Positions 52,498 through 60,977 of a stretch of 64,000 nt of DNA are shown here, one piece after another. The DNA lies in assembly GCA_006739055.1 (NCBI GenBank), contig AP019702.1:5295388-5359387 (forward strand), given 5' to 3'. Every line of letters begins with the position of its first letter. Position 1 is the stretch's first letter. Source of the stretch: Allostella vacuolata (GTDB lineage: Bacteria; Pseudomonadota; Alphaproteobacteria; ATCC43930; Allostellaceae). The notes beneath the pieces were generated by a model. That model was not told the DNA's origin, did no database searches, and saw nothing but the letters and a program-made list of their open reading frames with translations. Both the position numbers and the translations under genes were made by a program.

Positions 52498-52860
52498 GTG
52501 CGCTTCCTCTTCTGGCTCCTGACCCTGCCGCTCCTGGCGGCGATCGCGGCCTTCGCGGTGACCAACCGCGGCCCGGTGTCGCTGGAGCTGTGGCCGTTGC
52601 CGTTCGTCGTCACGGTCCCAGCCTTCCTGGTCATCCTGGTCGCGGTGTCGGTCGGCCTGGCCATCGGCGCGGCGGCGACCTGGATGTCGGCCGGCATCCA
52701 GCGGCGCGAGATGCGCCGGCGCGGCCGCCGCATCGACGCGCTCGAGACCGAGGTCCAGACGCTGCGCCGCCGCATCGCCGAGGGCGATGCGCTGCGGCCG
52801 GCCGCCCCGCTGGGGGCGGCCCGGCACCGCGACCTCGTCGCGTCACCCCACGACCGGTGA
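52498..52860 (+). CDS. LapA-domain membrane protein
   Basis: A 120-residue protein with two membrane helices (about residues 3-22 and 38-62, 'VVTVPAFLVILVAVSVGLAIG'). A basic cytoplasmic coiled-coil segment, 'ALETEVQTLRRRIAEGD', follows. This is the LapA/YciS-type (DUF1049) pattern. In enterobacteria LapA works with LapB in control of LPS synthesis. A similar role here is only plausible. The start is a GTG nine bases after ihfB. Confidence 0.82.
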   Translation: MRFLFWLLTLPLLAAIAAFAVTNRGPVSLELWPLPFVVTVPAFLVILVAVSVGLAIGAAATWMSAGIQRREMRRRGRRIDALETEVQTLRRRIAEGDALRPAAPLGAARHRDLVASPHDR

Positions 52861-52865
52861 GCCCC

Positions 52866-53837
52866 ATGTCCGCCGAACCGGGAGACCGCCGCCCCTCACC
52901 GCCTCGCATGGTCGACGCGACGACGGTCGAGCGCACGCTCGACTTCCCGTCCCTGGTCCAGGCCCTGGACGAGGCGTTCCGCACCGGCCGAGAAGTGCCG
53001 CTGCGCCACCACCATCCGATTCCGCAACCGGCCGGGCGCGACGCCATCCTGCTGCTGATGCCGGCCTGGAGCCGGGGCGGCGCGGTCGGCATCAAGATCG
53101 TCACCGTCTATCCCGACAATGGCCGGCGCGGCCTGCCCGCCGTGATCGGTACCTACCTGCTGCTCGACGGCGCGACCGGGGCGCCGCGCGCGGTGATCGA
53201 CGGCAGCATGCTGACCGTGCGCCGGACCGCGGCGGCCTCGGCGCTCGCGGCCTCGCGGCTGGCGCGGGCGGACGCGCACCGGCTGGTCATGGTCGGCACC
53301 GGCGCGCTTGCCCCGCACCTGGTGCGCGCCCACGCCGCCGTCCGCCCGATCCGCGAGGTCCTGGTCTGGGGCCGGCGCCGGGAGGCGGCAGCCGCGCTCG
53401 CCGCCACGCTGGCCGCCGAAGGCTTCGATGCCCGGCCGGCCGGGGGCCTGGCCGAGGCGGTGCGCGGCGCCGACATCGTCAGCTGCGCCACGCTGGCGAA
53501 CGAACCGCTGGTGCAGGGCGAATGGCTGTCGCCCGGCTGCCACCTTGATCTGGTCGGCGGCTTCACCCCGACCATGCGCGAGGCCGACGACGAGGCCGTG
53601 CGCCGCGCCCGCATCTTCGTCGACACGCGCGAGGGCGCCCTGCACGAGGCGGGCGACCTCGTCCAGCCGATCGCCGCCGGCATCCTGTCCGCCGAGGACG
53701 TCGTGGGCGACCTGTTCGACCTCGCCCGCGGCACGGTGCCCGGACGCGAGCACCCCGACGAGATCACCTATTTCAAGTCGGTCGGCACCGCGCTGGAGGA
53801 CCTGGCCGCGGCCGAACTCGTCGTCCAGCGCCTCTGA
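52866..53837 (+). CDS. ornithine cyclodeaminase/mu-crystallin family protein
   Basis: A 323-residue protein of the OCD/mu-crystallin family. The NAD-binding site is 'RLVMVGTGALAPHLVRAHAAV' with 'LVWGRRREAAAALAATLA'. Upstream 'GGAVGIKIVTVYPDNGRRGLPAV' holds a lysine where the substrate carboxylate binds, followed by 'MLTVRRTAAASALAASRLA'. The late aspartate in 'HLDLVGGFTPTMREAD' is also conserved. Members act as ornithine cyclodeaminase, alanine dehydrogenase or imine reductases. The substrate cannot be decided. It is packed between the lapA-like gene and trpF. Confidence 0.9.
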   Translation: MSAEPGDRRPSPPRMVDATTVERTLDFPSLVQALDEAFRTGREVPLRHHHPIPQPAGRDAILLLMPAWSRGGAVGIKIVTVYPDNGRRGLPAVIGTYLLLDGATGAPRAVIDGSMLTVRRTAAASALAASRLARADAHRLVMVGTGALAPHLVRAHAAVRPIREVLVWGRRREAAAALAATLAAEGFDARPAGGLAEAVRGADIVSCATLANEPLVQGEWLSPGCHLDLVGGFTPTMREADDEAVRRARIFVDTREGALHEAGDLVQPIAAGILSAEDVVGDLFDLARGTVPGREHPDEITYFKSVGTALEDLAAAELVVQRL

Positions 53838-53844
53838 GGCCGCT

Positions 53845-54489
53845 ATGCCCGTCGCCGTGAAGATCTGTGGACTGAACCGCCCGGAAGTGGTGGCTGCCGC
53901 CGTCGACGGTGGTGCCGCCTTCATCGGGTTCGTCTTCTATCCGCGGTCGCCGCGCGCCGTGACGCCGGCCGAGGCCAGGCGCCTGGCCGTCGGCGTGCCG
54001 GCCCACGTCGTCAAGACCGGCCTGCTGGTCGATTTCGACGACGAGGCGATCGCGGCCATCCTGGCGGAGGCGCCGCTCGACCTGCTGCAGCTGCATGGCG
54101 CCGAATCGCCGGAGCGGGTCGCCGCGGTCCGGGCCCGATTCGGATTGCCGGTGATGAAGGTGCTGGCGGTCGCCGAGCCGGGCGACGTGGCGGCCGCCCA
54201 GGCCTATGTCCCGGTCGTCGACCGGCTGATGTTCGACGCCAAGCCGCCGCGGCGGCCCGACGCGCTGCCCGGCGGCAATGGCCTGCCCTTCGACTGGCGG
54301 CTGCTGGCCGGGCGCCGCTGGGATGTGCCGTGGATGCTGTCTGGCGGGCTTACGACGGAAAACCTCGGCGAAGCCGTCCGAATGACCGGCGCCACCGCGG
54401 TCGACGTGTCGTCGGGCGTCGAGGACGCCCCCGGCGTCAAGAGCGTCGCCAAGATCGCGGCCTTCCTCGCGGCCGCCCGGGACTTGTAG
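53845..54489 (+). CDS. trpF: phosphoribosylanthranilate isomerase
   Basis: A 214-residue TIM-barrel isomerase of tryptophan synthesis. It begins 'VAVKICGLNRPEVVAAAVDGGAAFIGFVFYPRSPR', with the catalytic cysteine in 'KICGL'. The catalytic aspartate is in 'DRLMFDAKPP', with phosphate-binding 'GLTTENLGEAV' and 'AVDVSSGVEDAPGVKS'. In many relatives trpB and trpA follow directly. Here the next gene is on the other strand, so the trp genes are split. Confidence 0.96.
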   Translation: MPVAVKICGLNRPEVVAAAVDGGAAFIGFVFYPRSPRAVTPAEARRLAVGVPAHVVKTGLLVDFDDEAIAAILAEAPLDLLQLHGAESPERVAAVRARFGLPVMKVLAVAEPGDVAAAQAYVPVVDRLMFDAKPPRRPDALPGGNGLPFDWRLLAGRRWDVPWMLSGGLTTENLGEAVRMTGATAVDVSSGVEDAPGVKSVAKIAAFLAAARDL

Positions 54490-54498
54490 CGCCGCCCG

Positions 54499-55524
54499 CT
54501 ATGCGGCTGCGGCCCCCGGCACGCCCTGGGTTGTCGAATACTCGAAGTGCAGCACCTCGCCCGGGAACACCCGGCCGCGGATGGCATGGGCCGCCGCCGC
54601 CGCCTCGGCGAAGCCCGACAGGATCAGCTTCAGCTTGCCCGGGTAGCTGGCGATGTCGCCGATGGCGTGCACCCCGGGCAGGCTGGTGGCGCAGGTCGAA
54701 GGCTCGACCGTGATGTGGGCGCGGTCGAGCTCGAGCCCCCATTCGGCGATCGGCCCCAGATTCATCGCCAGGCCGAAGAACGGCAGCAGCACGTCGGCAT
54801 CGAGCCGGCGCAGGGCGCCGTCCAGGGTCGAGACGGTGACGCCGGCCAGCTTTCCGTCCGCGCCGTCGAGGCCGGCCAGCTGGTAGGGCACCACCAGCTC
54901 GATCACCCCCTCCGCCGCCAGCCGGTCGAGGCGGGCGGCGCTTTCCGGCGCCGCGCGGAACTTGGGCCGGCGATGGACGACCATGATCCGGGCCGCGATC
55001 CCGGCCAGCGCCAGCGCCCAGTCGACCGCGGAGTCGCCGCCGCCGGCGATCACCACCCGCTTGCCGCGCAGGTCCTCGCGCCGCTTGACCATGTAGAAGA
55101 CGCTGCGGCCCTCATAGGCCTCGATGCCGTCGAGCGGCGGCCGGTTCGGGCCGAAGGCGCCGACCCCGGCCGCGACGATCACCGCGCGCGCGGTGATGCG
55201 CGTGCCGGCCGAGGTCTCCACATGGAAGCGCTCGCCGTCCGGGACCAGCGCCGTCACCCGCTGGCCCAGGTGATAGACCGGGTCGAAGGGCGCCGCCTGT
55301 TCCGTCAGGCGGTCCACCAGGTCGGCTGCATCGATCCTCGGATGGCCCGGGATGTCGTAGATCGGCTTCTCCGGGTAGAGCGCGGCGCACTGCCCGCCGG
55401 TCATGTCGAGCGCATCCACGACATGGCAGCGCATGCGCAGCATCCCGCACTCGAAGATGGCGAACAAACCGACGGGGCCGGCGCCGATGATGACGACGTC
55501 GGTCTCGTGTGCGGCGCTTGACAT
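54499..55524 (-). CDS. thioredoxin-reductase-like ferredoxin-NADP+ reductase
   Basis: A 341-residue FAD flavoprotein. The FAD motif is 'VVIIGAGPVGLFAIFECGMLRM', followed by 'GGQCAALYPEKPIYDIPG', and the NADPH motif is 'VVIAGGGDSAVDWALALAGIA'. A late FAD motif reads 'LPGVHAIGDIASYPGKLKLILSGFAEA'. The redox-active CxxC of thioredoxin reductase is missing, as in the type 2 ferredoxin-NADP reductases (YumC/Fpr-like). The start at 55524 gives 'MSSAAHETDVVIIG'. It converges with trpF (9-base gap). Confidence 0.92.
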   Translation of the reverse strand: MSSAAHETDVVIIGAGPVGLFAIFECGMLRMRCHVVDALDMTGGQCAALYPEKPIYDIPGHPRIDAADLVDRLTEQAAPFDPVYHLGQRVTALVPDGERFHVETSAGTRITARAVIVAAGVGAFGPNRPPLDGIEAYEGRSVFYMVKRREDLRGKRVVIAGGGDSAVDWALALAGIAARIMVVHRRPKFRAAPESAARLDRLAAEGVIELVVPYQLAGLDGADGKLAGVTVSTLDGALRRLDADVLLPFFGLAMNLGPIAEWGLELDRAHITVEPSTCATSLPGVHAIGDIASYPGKLKLILSGFAEAAAAAHAIRGRVFPGEVLHFEYSTTQGVPGAAAA

Positions 55525-55651
55525 GGCGACTCCCGGCCTGGGATCTACGGAGGGTGCGGTGCTTCGGCAGCGAATTCGCCGTAACATGATGGCGCCGTTC
55601 GCGCTCCGCAACCCTTGCCTTTCGCCGGTTCCGCTGCCTTCTTTGCCATCC

Positions 55652-56146
55652 ATGGCCGAGTCCGTCCCCCCCCAGGCGATCCCGCTGCCGGACCTCTCCG
55701 CGACGCGGCGGCTGGCCGGCGCGCTGGCGCGCCTGGCACGGCCCGGGGATACCATCGCGCTGTCCGGCGACCTCGGCGCCGGCAAGACGGAACTGGCGCG
55801 CGCCTTCATCCGGGCCCGGCTCGGCCGCGCCGACGAAGAGGTGCCGAGCCCGACCTTCACCCTGGTGCAGACCTATGGCGACGGCGAGGAGGAGATCTGG
55901 CACGCCGATCTCTACCGCCTCACCCGCCCCGAAGAAGCGCTGGAACTGGGGCTGGAGGATGCGTTCGGCCATGCCCTGGTCGTGCTGGAGTGGCCGGACC
56001 GGATCGCCCGCCTGCTGCCCCGCGACCGGCTCGACCTCGCCATCGGCTTCACCGGCGCGGACGGCGGGCGCACCGCCACCCTCACCCCCCACGCAAGCTG
56101 GATCGACCGCATGCCCGGGCTAACCCAAGCCGGATCCGAACCATGA
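55652..56146 (+). CDS. tsaE: tRNA t6A threonylcarbamoyltransferase ATPase TsaE
   Basis: A 164-residue P-loop ATPase needed for N6-threonylcarbamoyladenosine at tRNA position 37. Walker A is 'ALSGDLGAGKTELARAFIRA', with family motifs 'PSPTFTLVQTY' and 'EIWHADLYRLTRPEEALELG' and 'VVLEWPDRIARLLP'. The start at 55652 was chosen from family length. The stop overlaps the amgK start as ATGA. Confidence 0.95.
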   Translation: MAESVPPQAIPLPDLSATRRLAGALARLARPGDTIALSGDLGAGKTELARAFIRARLGRADEEVPSPTFTLVQTYGDGEEEIWHADLYRLTRPEEALELGLEDAFGHALVVLEWPDRIARLLPRDRLDLAIGFTGADGGRTATLTPHASWIDRMPGLTQAGSEP

Positions 56147-57198
56147 CCGCCGCCGCTCCCATGAGCGAATCCCGGACGACCCGGATCGATGCGTTCCTGG
56201 CGCGGGCCGGATGGGCCGCGGCCGAGCGCCGGCCGCTCGCCGGCGATGCCTCGTTCCGCCACTATCTGCGCCTCGCGCGCGGCGGCGAGAGCGCCGTGTT
56301 GATGGACGCGCCGCCGCCGATGGAGGATGTCCGCCCATTCCTGCACGTCGCGGGCCTGCTGGCCCGGCTCGGCCTCAGCGTGCCGCGCATCCTGGCCCAT
56401 GACGTCGAGCATGGGCTCGTCCTGGAGGAGGATCTCGGCGACGGCACCTATGCCTGCCTGCTGGACGCCGGCCAGGATGCGGAACGGCTCTACGCCGCGG
56501 CGGTCGACGTGCTGGTGGCGCTGCAGGCGCGGGTCACGGCGGCCGACCGGGCCAGCGTGCCCGCCTACGACACCCCCCGGATGCTCGACGAGGCGACGGT
56601 CGTGCCCGACTGGTTCCTGCCCGCCTGGACCGGCCGACCGACCGCACCCGCCGAGCGCGCCGACTACCTGGCGCGCTGGGCCGCGGTGCTGGACGCGGCC
56701 CCGCTCGGGCCGCCGACCCTGGTGTTGCGCGACCATCATGTGGGCAACCTGATGTGGCTGCCGGACCGGCCGGGCCTCGCCCGCTGCGGCCTGCTCGATT
56801 TCCAGGACGCGGTGGCCGGCCCTGCCGCCTACGATCTCGTCTCGCTGCTGGAGGACGCGCGCCGCGACGTCCCGGCCGATCTTGGAGCACTGATGTACGA
56901 ACGCTATCTCGCCCGCGCCGGCATCGCCGACCGCGACGGCTTCGCCCACGCCTATGCGGTCCTGGGGGCGCAGCGCAACCTGCGCATCGCGGGCGTCTTC
57001 ACCCGGCTCGACCGGCGCGATGGCAAGCCCCACTACCTGCCGCACATGGCCCGCGTGTGGGGGCTGGTCGAGCGCGACGTCCGGCACCCGGCCCTGGCGC
57101 CGATCGCCGAATGGCTCGACCGCCACGTGCCGCCCGCCTGGCGGACGGCGCCGCCGGCCCGCGGCATGGGCCAGATCTCGGCCGGAGGCACGGCATGA
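56143..57198 (+). CDS. amgK: N-acetylmuramate/N-acetylglucosamine kinase (AmgK-like)
   Basis: A 351-residue aminoglycoside-phosphotransferase-fold kinase. 'GDASFRHYLRLARGGESAVLMDAPP' is the nucleotide-binding lobe, with catalytic 'TLVLRDHHVGNLMWLPD' and metal-binding 'LLDFQDAVAGPAAYDLVSLLED'. Linked directly to a MurU-like nucleotidyltransferase, it matches AmgK. In Pseudomonas and relatives AmgK phosphorylates anomeric MurNAc in peptidoglycan recycling that bypasses MurA. Assignment relies on the pair. It overlaps both neighbours by four bases. Confidence 0.88.
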   Translation: MTAAAPMSESRTTRIDAFLARAGWAAAERRPLAGDASFRHYLRLARGGESAVLMDAPPPMEDVRPFLHVAGLLARLGLSVPRILAHDVEHGLVLEEDLGDGTYACLLDAGQDAERLYAAAVDVLVALQARVTAADRASVPAYDTPRMLDEATVVPDWFLPAWTGRPTAPAERADYLARWAAVLDAAPLGPPTLVLRDHHVGNLMWLPDRPGLARCGLLDFQDAVAGPAAYDLVSLLEDARRDVPADLGALMYERYLARAGIADRDGFAHAYAVLGAQRNLRIAGVFTRLDRRDGKPHYLPHMARVWGLVERDVRHPALAPIAEWLDRHVPPAWRTAPPARGMGQISAGGTA

Positions 57199-57917
57199 GC
57201 ACCATCCGACGCGGCATGGTCCTGGCGGCCGGCCTCGGCACGCGCATGCGACCGCTGACCGACAGCCTGCCGAAGGCCCTGGTCGCCGTCGCCGGGGAGA
57301 CCCTGATCGACCGCATCCTCGACCGCATGGCCGAGGCCGGAATCGAGGAGGTGGCGGTCAACCTGCACCACAAGGGCGACCAGCTGGCCGGCCACCTGGC
57401 CGGCCGCACCCGGCCGCGCATCATCGAATCGCGCGAGGAAACGCTGCTGGAGACGGGCGGCGGCGTGCGGCAGGCCCTGCCGCTCCTGGGCGACGGGCCG
57501 TTCTTCGTCATCAACGGCGACATCCTGTGGCGCAACGGCAAGCGCTCGGCGCTGGAACGCCTGGCGGCGGCCTGGGACGGCGACCGCATGGACGGCCTCC
57601 TGCTGCTGCAGCGCACCGTCTCGGCCTTCGGCTATGACGGCCGCGGCGACTTCATGCTGACCCAGGACGGTCTCATCCGCCGGCCGGAGCCGGGCGAGAT
57701 CCCGCCCTATCTCTTCGCCGGACTGCAGATCCTGCACCCGCGCCTGTTCCACGGCGCGCCGGACGGCGCCTTCTCGCTCAACCGCCTCTATGCCCGGGCG
57801 GCCGAGGCGGGCCGGCTGGGCGGCATCGTCCATGACGGTGAATGGTACCATGTCGGCACCCCGCAGGCGCTGGCGGAGGCGGAGGAGGCGCTCGCCACCC
57901 AGCGCATCTGGCTCTAG
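57195..57917 (+). CDS. murU: N-acetylmuramate-1-phosphate uridylyltransferase (MurU-like)
   Basis: The 240-residue nucleotidyltransferase makes UDP-MurNAc from MurNAc-1-phosphate and UTP. The pyrophosphorylase motif is 'MVLAAGLGTRMRPLTDSLPKAL', followed by 'VAVNLHHKGDQLAGHL', 'LLETGGGVRQALPLLGDGPFFVINGDI' and 'YHVGTPQALAEAEEAL'. The short length and the AmgK neighbour favour MurU over glucose- or mannose-1-phosphate transferases. Its ATG overlaps the amgK stop. Confidence 0.88.
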   Translation: MSTIRRGMVLAAGLGTRMRPLTDSLPKALVAVAGETLIDRILDRMAEAGIEEVAVNLHHKGDQLAGHLAGRTRPRIIESREETLLETGGGVRQALPLLGDGPFFVINGDILWRNGKRSALERLAAAWDGDRMDGLLLLQRTVSAFGYDGRGDFMLTQDGLIRRPEPGEIPPYLFAGLQILHPRLFHGAPDGAFSLNRLYARAAEAGRLGGIVHDGEWYHVGTPQALAEAEEALATQRIWL

Positions 57918-57929
57918 CGACCCGGCCCC

Positions 57930-60900
57930 GTGGCGGACCAGCCCACCATCTACTCGATCCCGGCCGGCGTGCCCTTCGTGGACGCGCTGGCCGAGGGGAT
58001 GATGGCCCGGGCAGGCGGCGACCCGCTGCGGCTGGCCCGGATGACCGTGCTGCTGCCGACCCGGCGGGCCGGACGGGCGCTGCGCGAGGCGTTCCTGCGG
58101 CTGGGCGACGGGCGGCCGCTGCTGCTGCCGCGCATGACCCCGCTGGGCGACGTCGATGCCGACGAGCTGGTCCTGGCCCCCGCCGACGAAGGCGGTCCGG
58201 ACGGCGGGCTCGACGGCCCGCTGGCGCTGTCCGGACTGAACCGCCAGCTCCTGCTGGCCCGCCTGGTGCTGGCCTGGGGCGCCAACCAGCCCGACGGTGC
58301 GGCCGGGCCCAGCGGCGCGCCGTCGCCGGCGCAGGCCGCGGCGCTGGCGGGCGAGCTCGGCCGCCTGCTCGACCAGCTGCAGACCGAGGGCATCGACCCC
58401 GCCCGCCTGGCCGAGCTCGGCGGCGATTTCGCCCGCCACTGGGAACGCACCCTGTCGTTCCTCGGCATCCTGACCGGCGCCTGGCCGGCCCTGCTGGCGG
58501 ACCGGCAGCTGGTCGACCCGGCCGACCGCCGCGACCGGCTGCTGCGCCTCCAGGCCGAGCGGTGGCGGCGCCATCCGCCGGACGGCCCGGTGATCGCGGC
58601 CGGCTCCACCGGCTCGATCCCTGCAACCGCCCTGCTGCTGTCGGTGGTCGCCCGGCTGCCGGACGGCGCGCTGGTCCTGCCGGGGCTCGACAATGCCGGC
58701 GATCCGATCCTGTGGCCCGCCATCGCCGCCGACCCGACCCATCCGCAGCATGGCATGGCCCGCCTGCTGGACGGGCTCGGCGTCGCGCCGCACACGGTGC
58801 CGGACTGGCCATGGCCGGCCGGTGCGCGCACCGGCCCGCGCGCGCGCCTGATCGCCGAGGCGCTGCGGCCGGCGGAGGCGACCGAGGTCTGGACCCGGCC
58901 CGACTGGCGCACCGCGGCCCGCCTGGAGCCGGCCGGCGTCGACGCGGCCCTGGCCGGAATCGCCCGCATCGACTGCCCCGGCCCGCACGAGGAAGCCGGG
59001 ACCATCGCGCTGCTGCTGCGCGAGGTGCTGGAGACCCCGGGCCGCACCGCCGCGCTGGTCACCCCCGACCGCACGCTGGCCCGGCGGGTGGCGGCCGAGC
59101 TCGCCCGCTGGGACATCGTCATTGACGATTCGGCGGGAACCCCGCTCGATACCACGGCCCCCGGCGCGTTCCTGCGCCTGCTGGCGGAAGCATTCGCCGA
59201 CCAGGCCGCCCCCGTCCCCCTGCTCGCCCTGCTGAAGCACCCGCTGGCGGCCGGTGGCATGGCCCCCGCCCGCTTCCGTCGGCGCGTGCGGCGGCTGGAG
59301 CGCGCCGTGCTGCGCGGCGCCCGCCCCGCCCCCGGAATCGCCGGCATCGCCGCCGCGCTGGGCGACGGCTCCGACGCGCTGCGCCGGTTCGTGGACGCGC
59401 TCGACCGCGACGTCCGGCCGTTCGCCGCGGCGATCGCCGCCCCGGCCGTCGACCTGAAGACGCTGGTCCGCAGTCACGTCGCCGCGGCCGAGGCACTGGC
59501 CGCGACCGACCGCGAGGCCGGATCCGACCGCCTGTGGCGCGGCGAGGCGGGGGAAGCCGCCGCCCGGTTCGTGGCCGAACTGCTGGACGCGGTCGACGAC
59601 TTCCCGCCCGTTCCGGGCGCCACCTATACCGGGCTGTTCGATGCCCTGTCGGGGGCGGTCGCGGTGCGCCCCGCCTATGGCAGCCATCCCCGCCTGCACA
59701 TCTGGGGGCCGCTGGAGGCCCGTCTGCAGCAGACGGACCGCCTGATCCTGGGGGGTCTCAACGAGGGCACCTGGCCCGGCATCGCCCGCTCCGACCCGTG
59801 GCTGAACCGGCCGATGCGCGCGCGCCTCGGCCTGCCGCCGCCCGAGCGGCGGGTCGGCCTGGCCGCCCACGACTTCGTCCAGGCAGCGTCGGCGAGCGAG
59901 GTCTTCCTGACCCGTGCGGTCAAGGTCGAGGGCACGCCGACCGTCGCCAGCCGCTGGCTGCTGCGCCTGGACACGGTCCTGGAGGCGCTGGGCCGCGCCA
60001 TGCCCACGGCCGGCGCGCCGCGGGTCTGGCAGCAGCGGCTCGACGACCGCGACGCCGGACCGGACGGGGTGCCGGTCCCGCGGCCGCCGCGCCCGATCGC
60101 CCCGCCGCGGCCGAAGCCGCCCGTGGCCCTGCGTCCGCGCCACCTGCGGGTGACGGAGATCGAGACCTGGCTGGCCGATCCCTATGCCATCTATGCCCGC
60201 CACCTGCTGCGGCTACGCCCGCTCGACCCGCTCGACATGGACCCCGGCGCCGCCGAGCGCGGGACGATGATCCATCGCGCCCTCGACCGGTTCATTCACG
60301 ACCATCCGCCACCGGGCCCCCTGCCGCCCGACGCCCTGCCCCGGCTCCTCGACCATGGCCGCGCGGCGCTGGCCGAGCTGCTGCAGCGGCCGATCGTCCG
60401 CGCCTTCTGGTGGCCGCGCTTCGTGCGCATCGCCGAATGGTTCCTGGCCGAGGAAGCGGCGCGGCGCGGCGCAATCACCGCTTCGCGGACCGAATGCGAC
60501 GGGCTGTGGGTGCTGGACGCGCCCGCCGGCCCGTTCCGGCTGTCCGGGCGCGCCGACCGCATCGACCTGCTGGCGACCGGTGAGGCGGCGATCATCGACT
60601 ACAAGACCGGGGTGGTGCCGAGCGCCCGGGCGGTGATGAGCGGCCGCTCGCCGCAATTGCCGCTGGAGGCCGCAATGGCGGCGGCCGGCGCCTTCCCCGG
60701 GATCCCCCAGGGTCCCGTCGCCTCGCTCGCCTACTGGCGGCTGTCGGGCGCCGCACCGGCCGGCGAGGTGAGCGAGATCGCCCGCTCGCGCGAGCAGGTG
60801 GAAGCGCTGGTCGCCGACGCCCGCGACGGGCTGGCGGCGCTGATCGCGCGCTTCGACCAGGCCGAGACCCCGTACCTGGCCCAGCCCCGGCCCGAATGGG

Positions 60901-60977
60901 CGCCGCGCTTCAGCGACTATGCCCACCTGGCCCGGGTCGGCGAATGGGCCGACGGAGCGGCCGAGGACGGGGAATGA
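57930..60977 (+). CDS. addB: double-strand break repair protein AddB
   Basis: A 1015-residue alphaproteobacterial AddB, the partner of AddA in the helicase-nuclease that processes DNA ends. The start 'PTIYSIPAGVPFVDALAEGMMAR' and 'VLLPTRRAGRALREAFL' are family features. The inactive helicase region follows, with 'LHIWGPLEARLQQTDRLILGGLNEGTWP'. The C-terminal RecB-type nuclease has 'FRLSGRADRIDLLATGEAAIIDYKTG', including the catalytic Asp and Lys (about residues 871-893). It starts with GTG 12 bases after murU and overlaps addA by four bases. Confidence 0.95.
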   Translation: MADQPTIYSIPAGVPFVDALAEGMMARAGGDPLRLARMTVLLPTRRAGRALREAFLRLGDGRPLLLPRMTPLGDVDADELVLAPADEGGPDGGLDGPLALSGLNRQLLLARLVLAWGANQPDGAAGPSGAPSPAQAAALAGELGRLLDQLQTEGIDPARLAELGGDFARHWERTLSFLGILTGAWPALLADRQLVDPADRRDRLLRLQAERWRRHPPDGPVIAAGSTGSIPATALLLSVVARLPDGALVLPGLDNAGDPILWPAIAADPTHPQHGMARLLDGLGVAPHTVPDWPWPAGARTGPRARLIAEALRPAEATEVWTRPDWRTAARLEPAGVDAALAGIARIDCPGPHEEAGTIALLLREVLETPGRTAALVTPDRTLARRVAAELARWDIVIDDSAGTPLDTTAPGAFLRLLAEAFADQAAPVPLLALLKHPLAAGGMAPARFRRRVRRLERAVLRGARPAPGIAGIAAALGDGSDALRRFVDALDRDVRPFAAAIAAPAVDLKTLVRSHVAAAEALAATDREAGSDRLWRGEAGEAAARFVAELLDAVDDFPPVPGATYTGLFDALSGAVAVRPAYGSHPRLHIWGPLEARLQQTDRLILGGLNEGTWPGIARSDPWLNRPMRARLGLPPPERRVGLAAHDFVQAASASEVFLTRAVKVEGTPTVASRWLLRLDTVLEALGRAMPTAGAPRVWQQRLDDRDAGPDGVPVPRPPRPIAPPRPKPPVALRPRHLRVTEIETWLADPYAIYARHLLRLRPLDPLDMDPGAAERGTMIHRALDRFIHDHPPPGPLPPDALPRLLDHGRAALAELLQRPIVRAFWWPRFVRIAEWFLAEEAARRGAITASRTECDGLWVLDAPAGPFRLSGRADRIDLLATGEAAIIDYKTGVVPSARAVMSGRSPQLPLEAAMAAAGAFPGIPQGPVASLAYWRLSGAAPAGEVSEIARSREQVEALVADARDGLAALIARFDQAETPYLAQPRPEWAPRFSDYAHLARVGEWADGAAEDGE

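Noticed and set aside
57033-60203. A 1,056-codon open frame antisense to murU and addB
   Set aside because: Same codon-bias shadow effect; no domain, poor start, and full overlap with confirmed genes.
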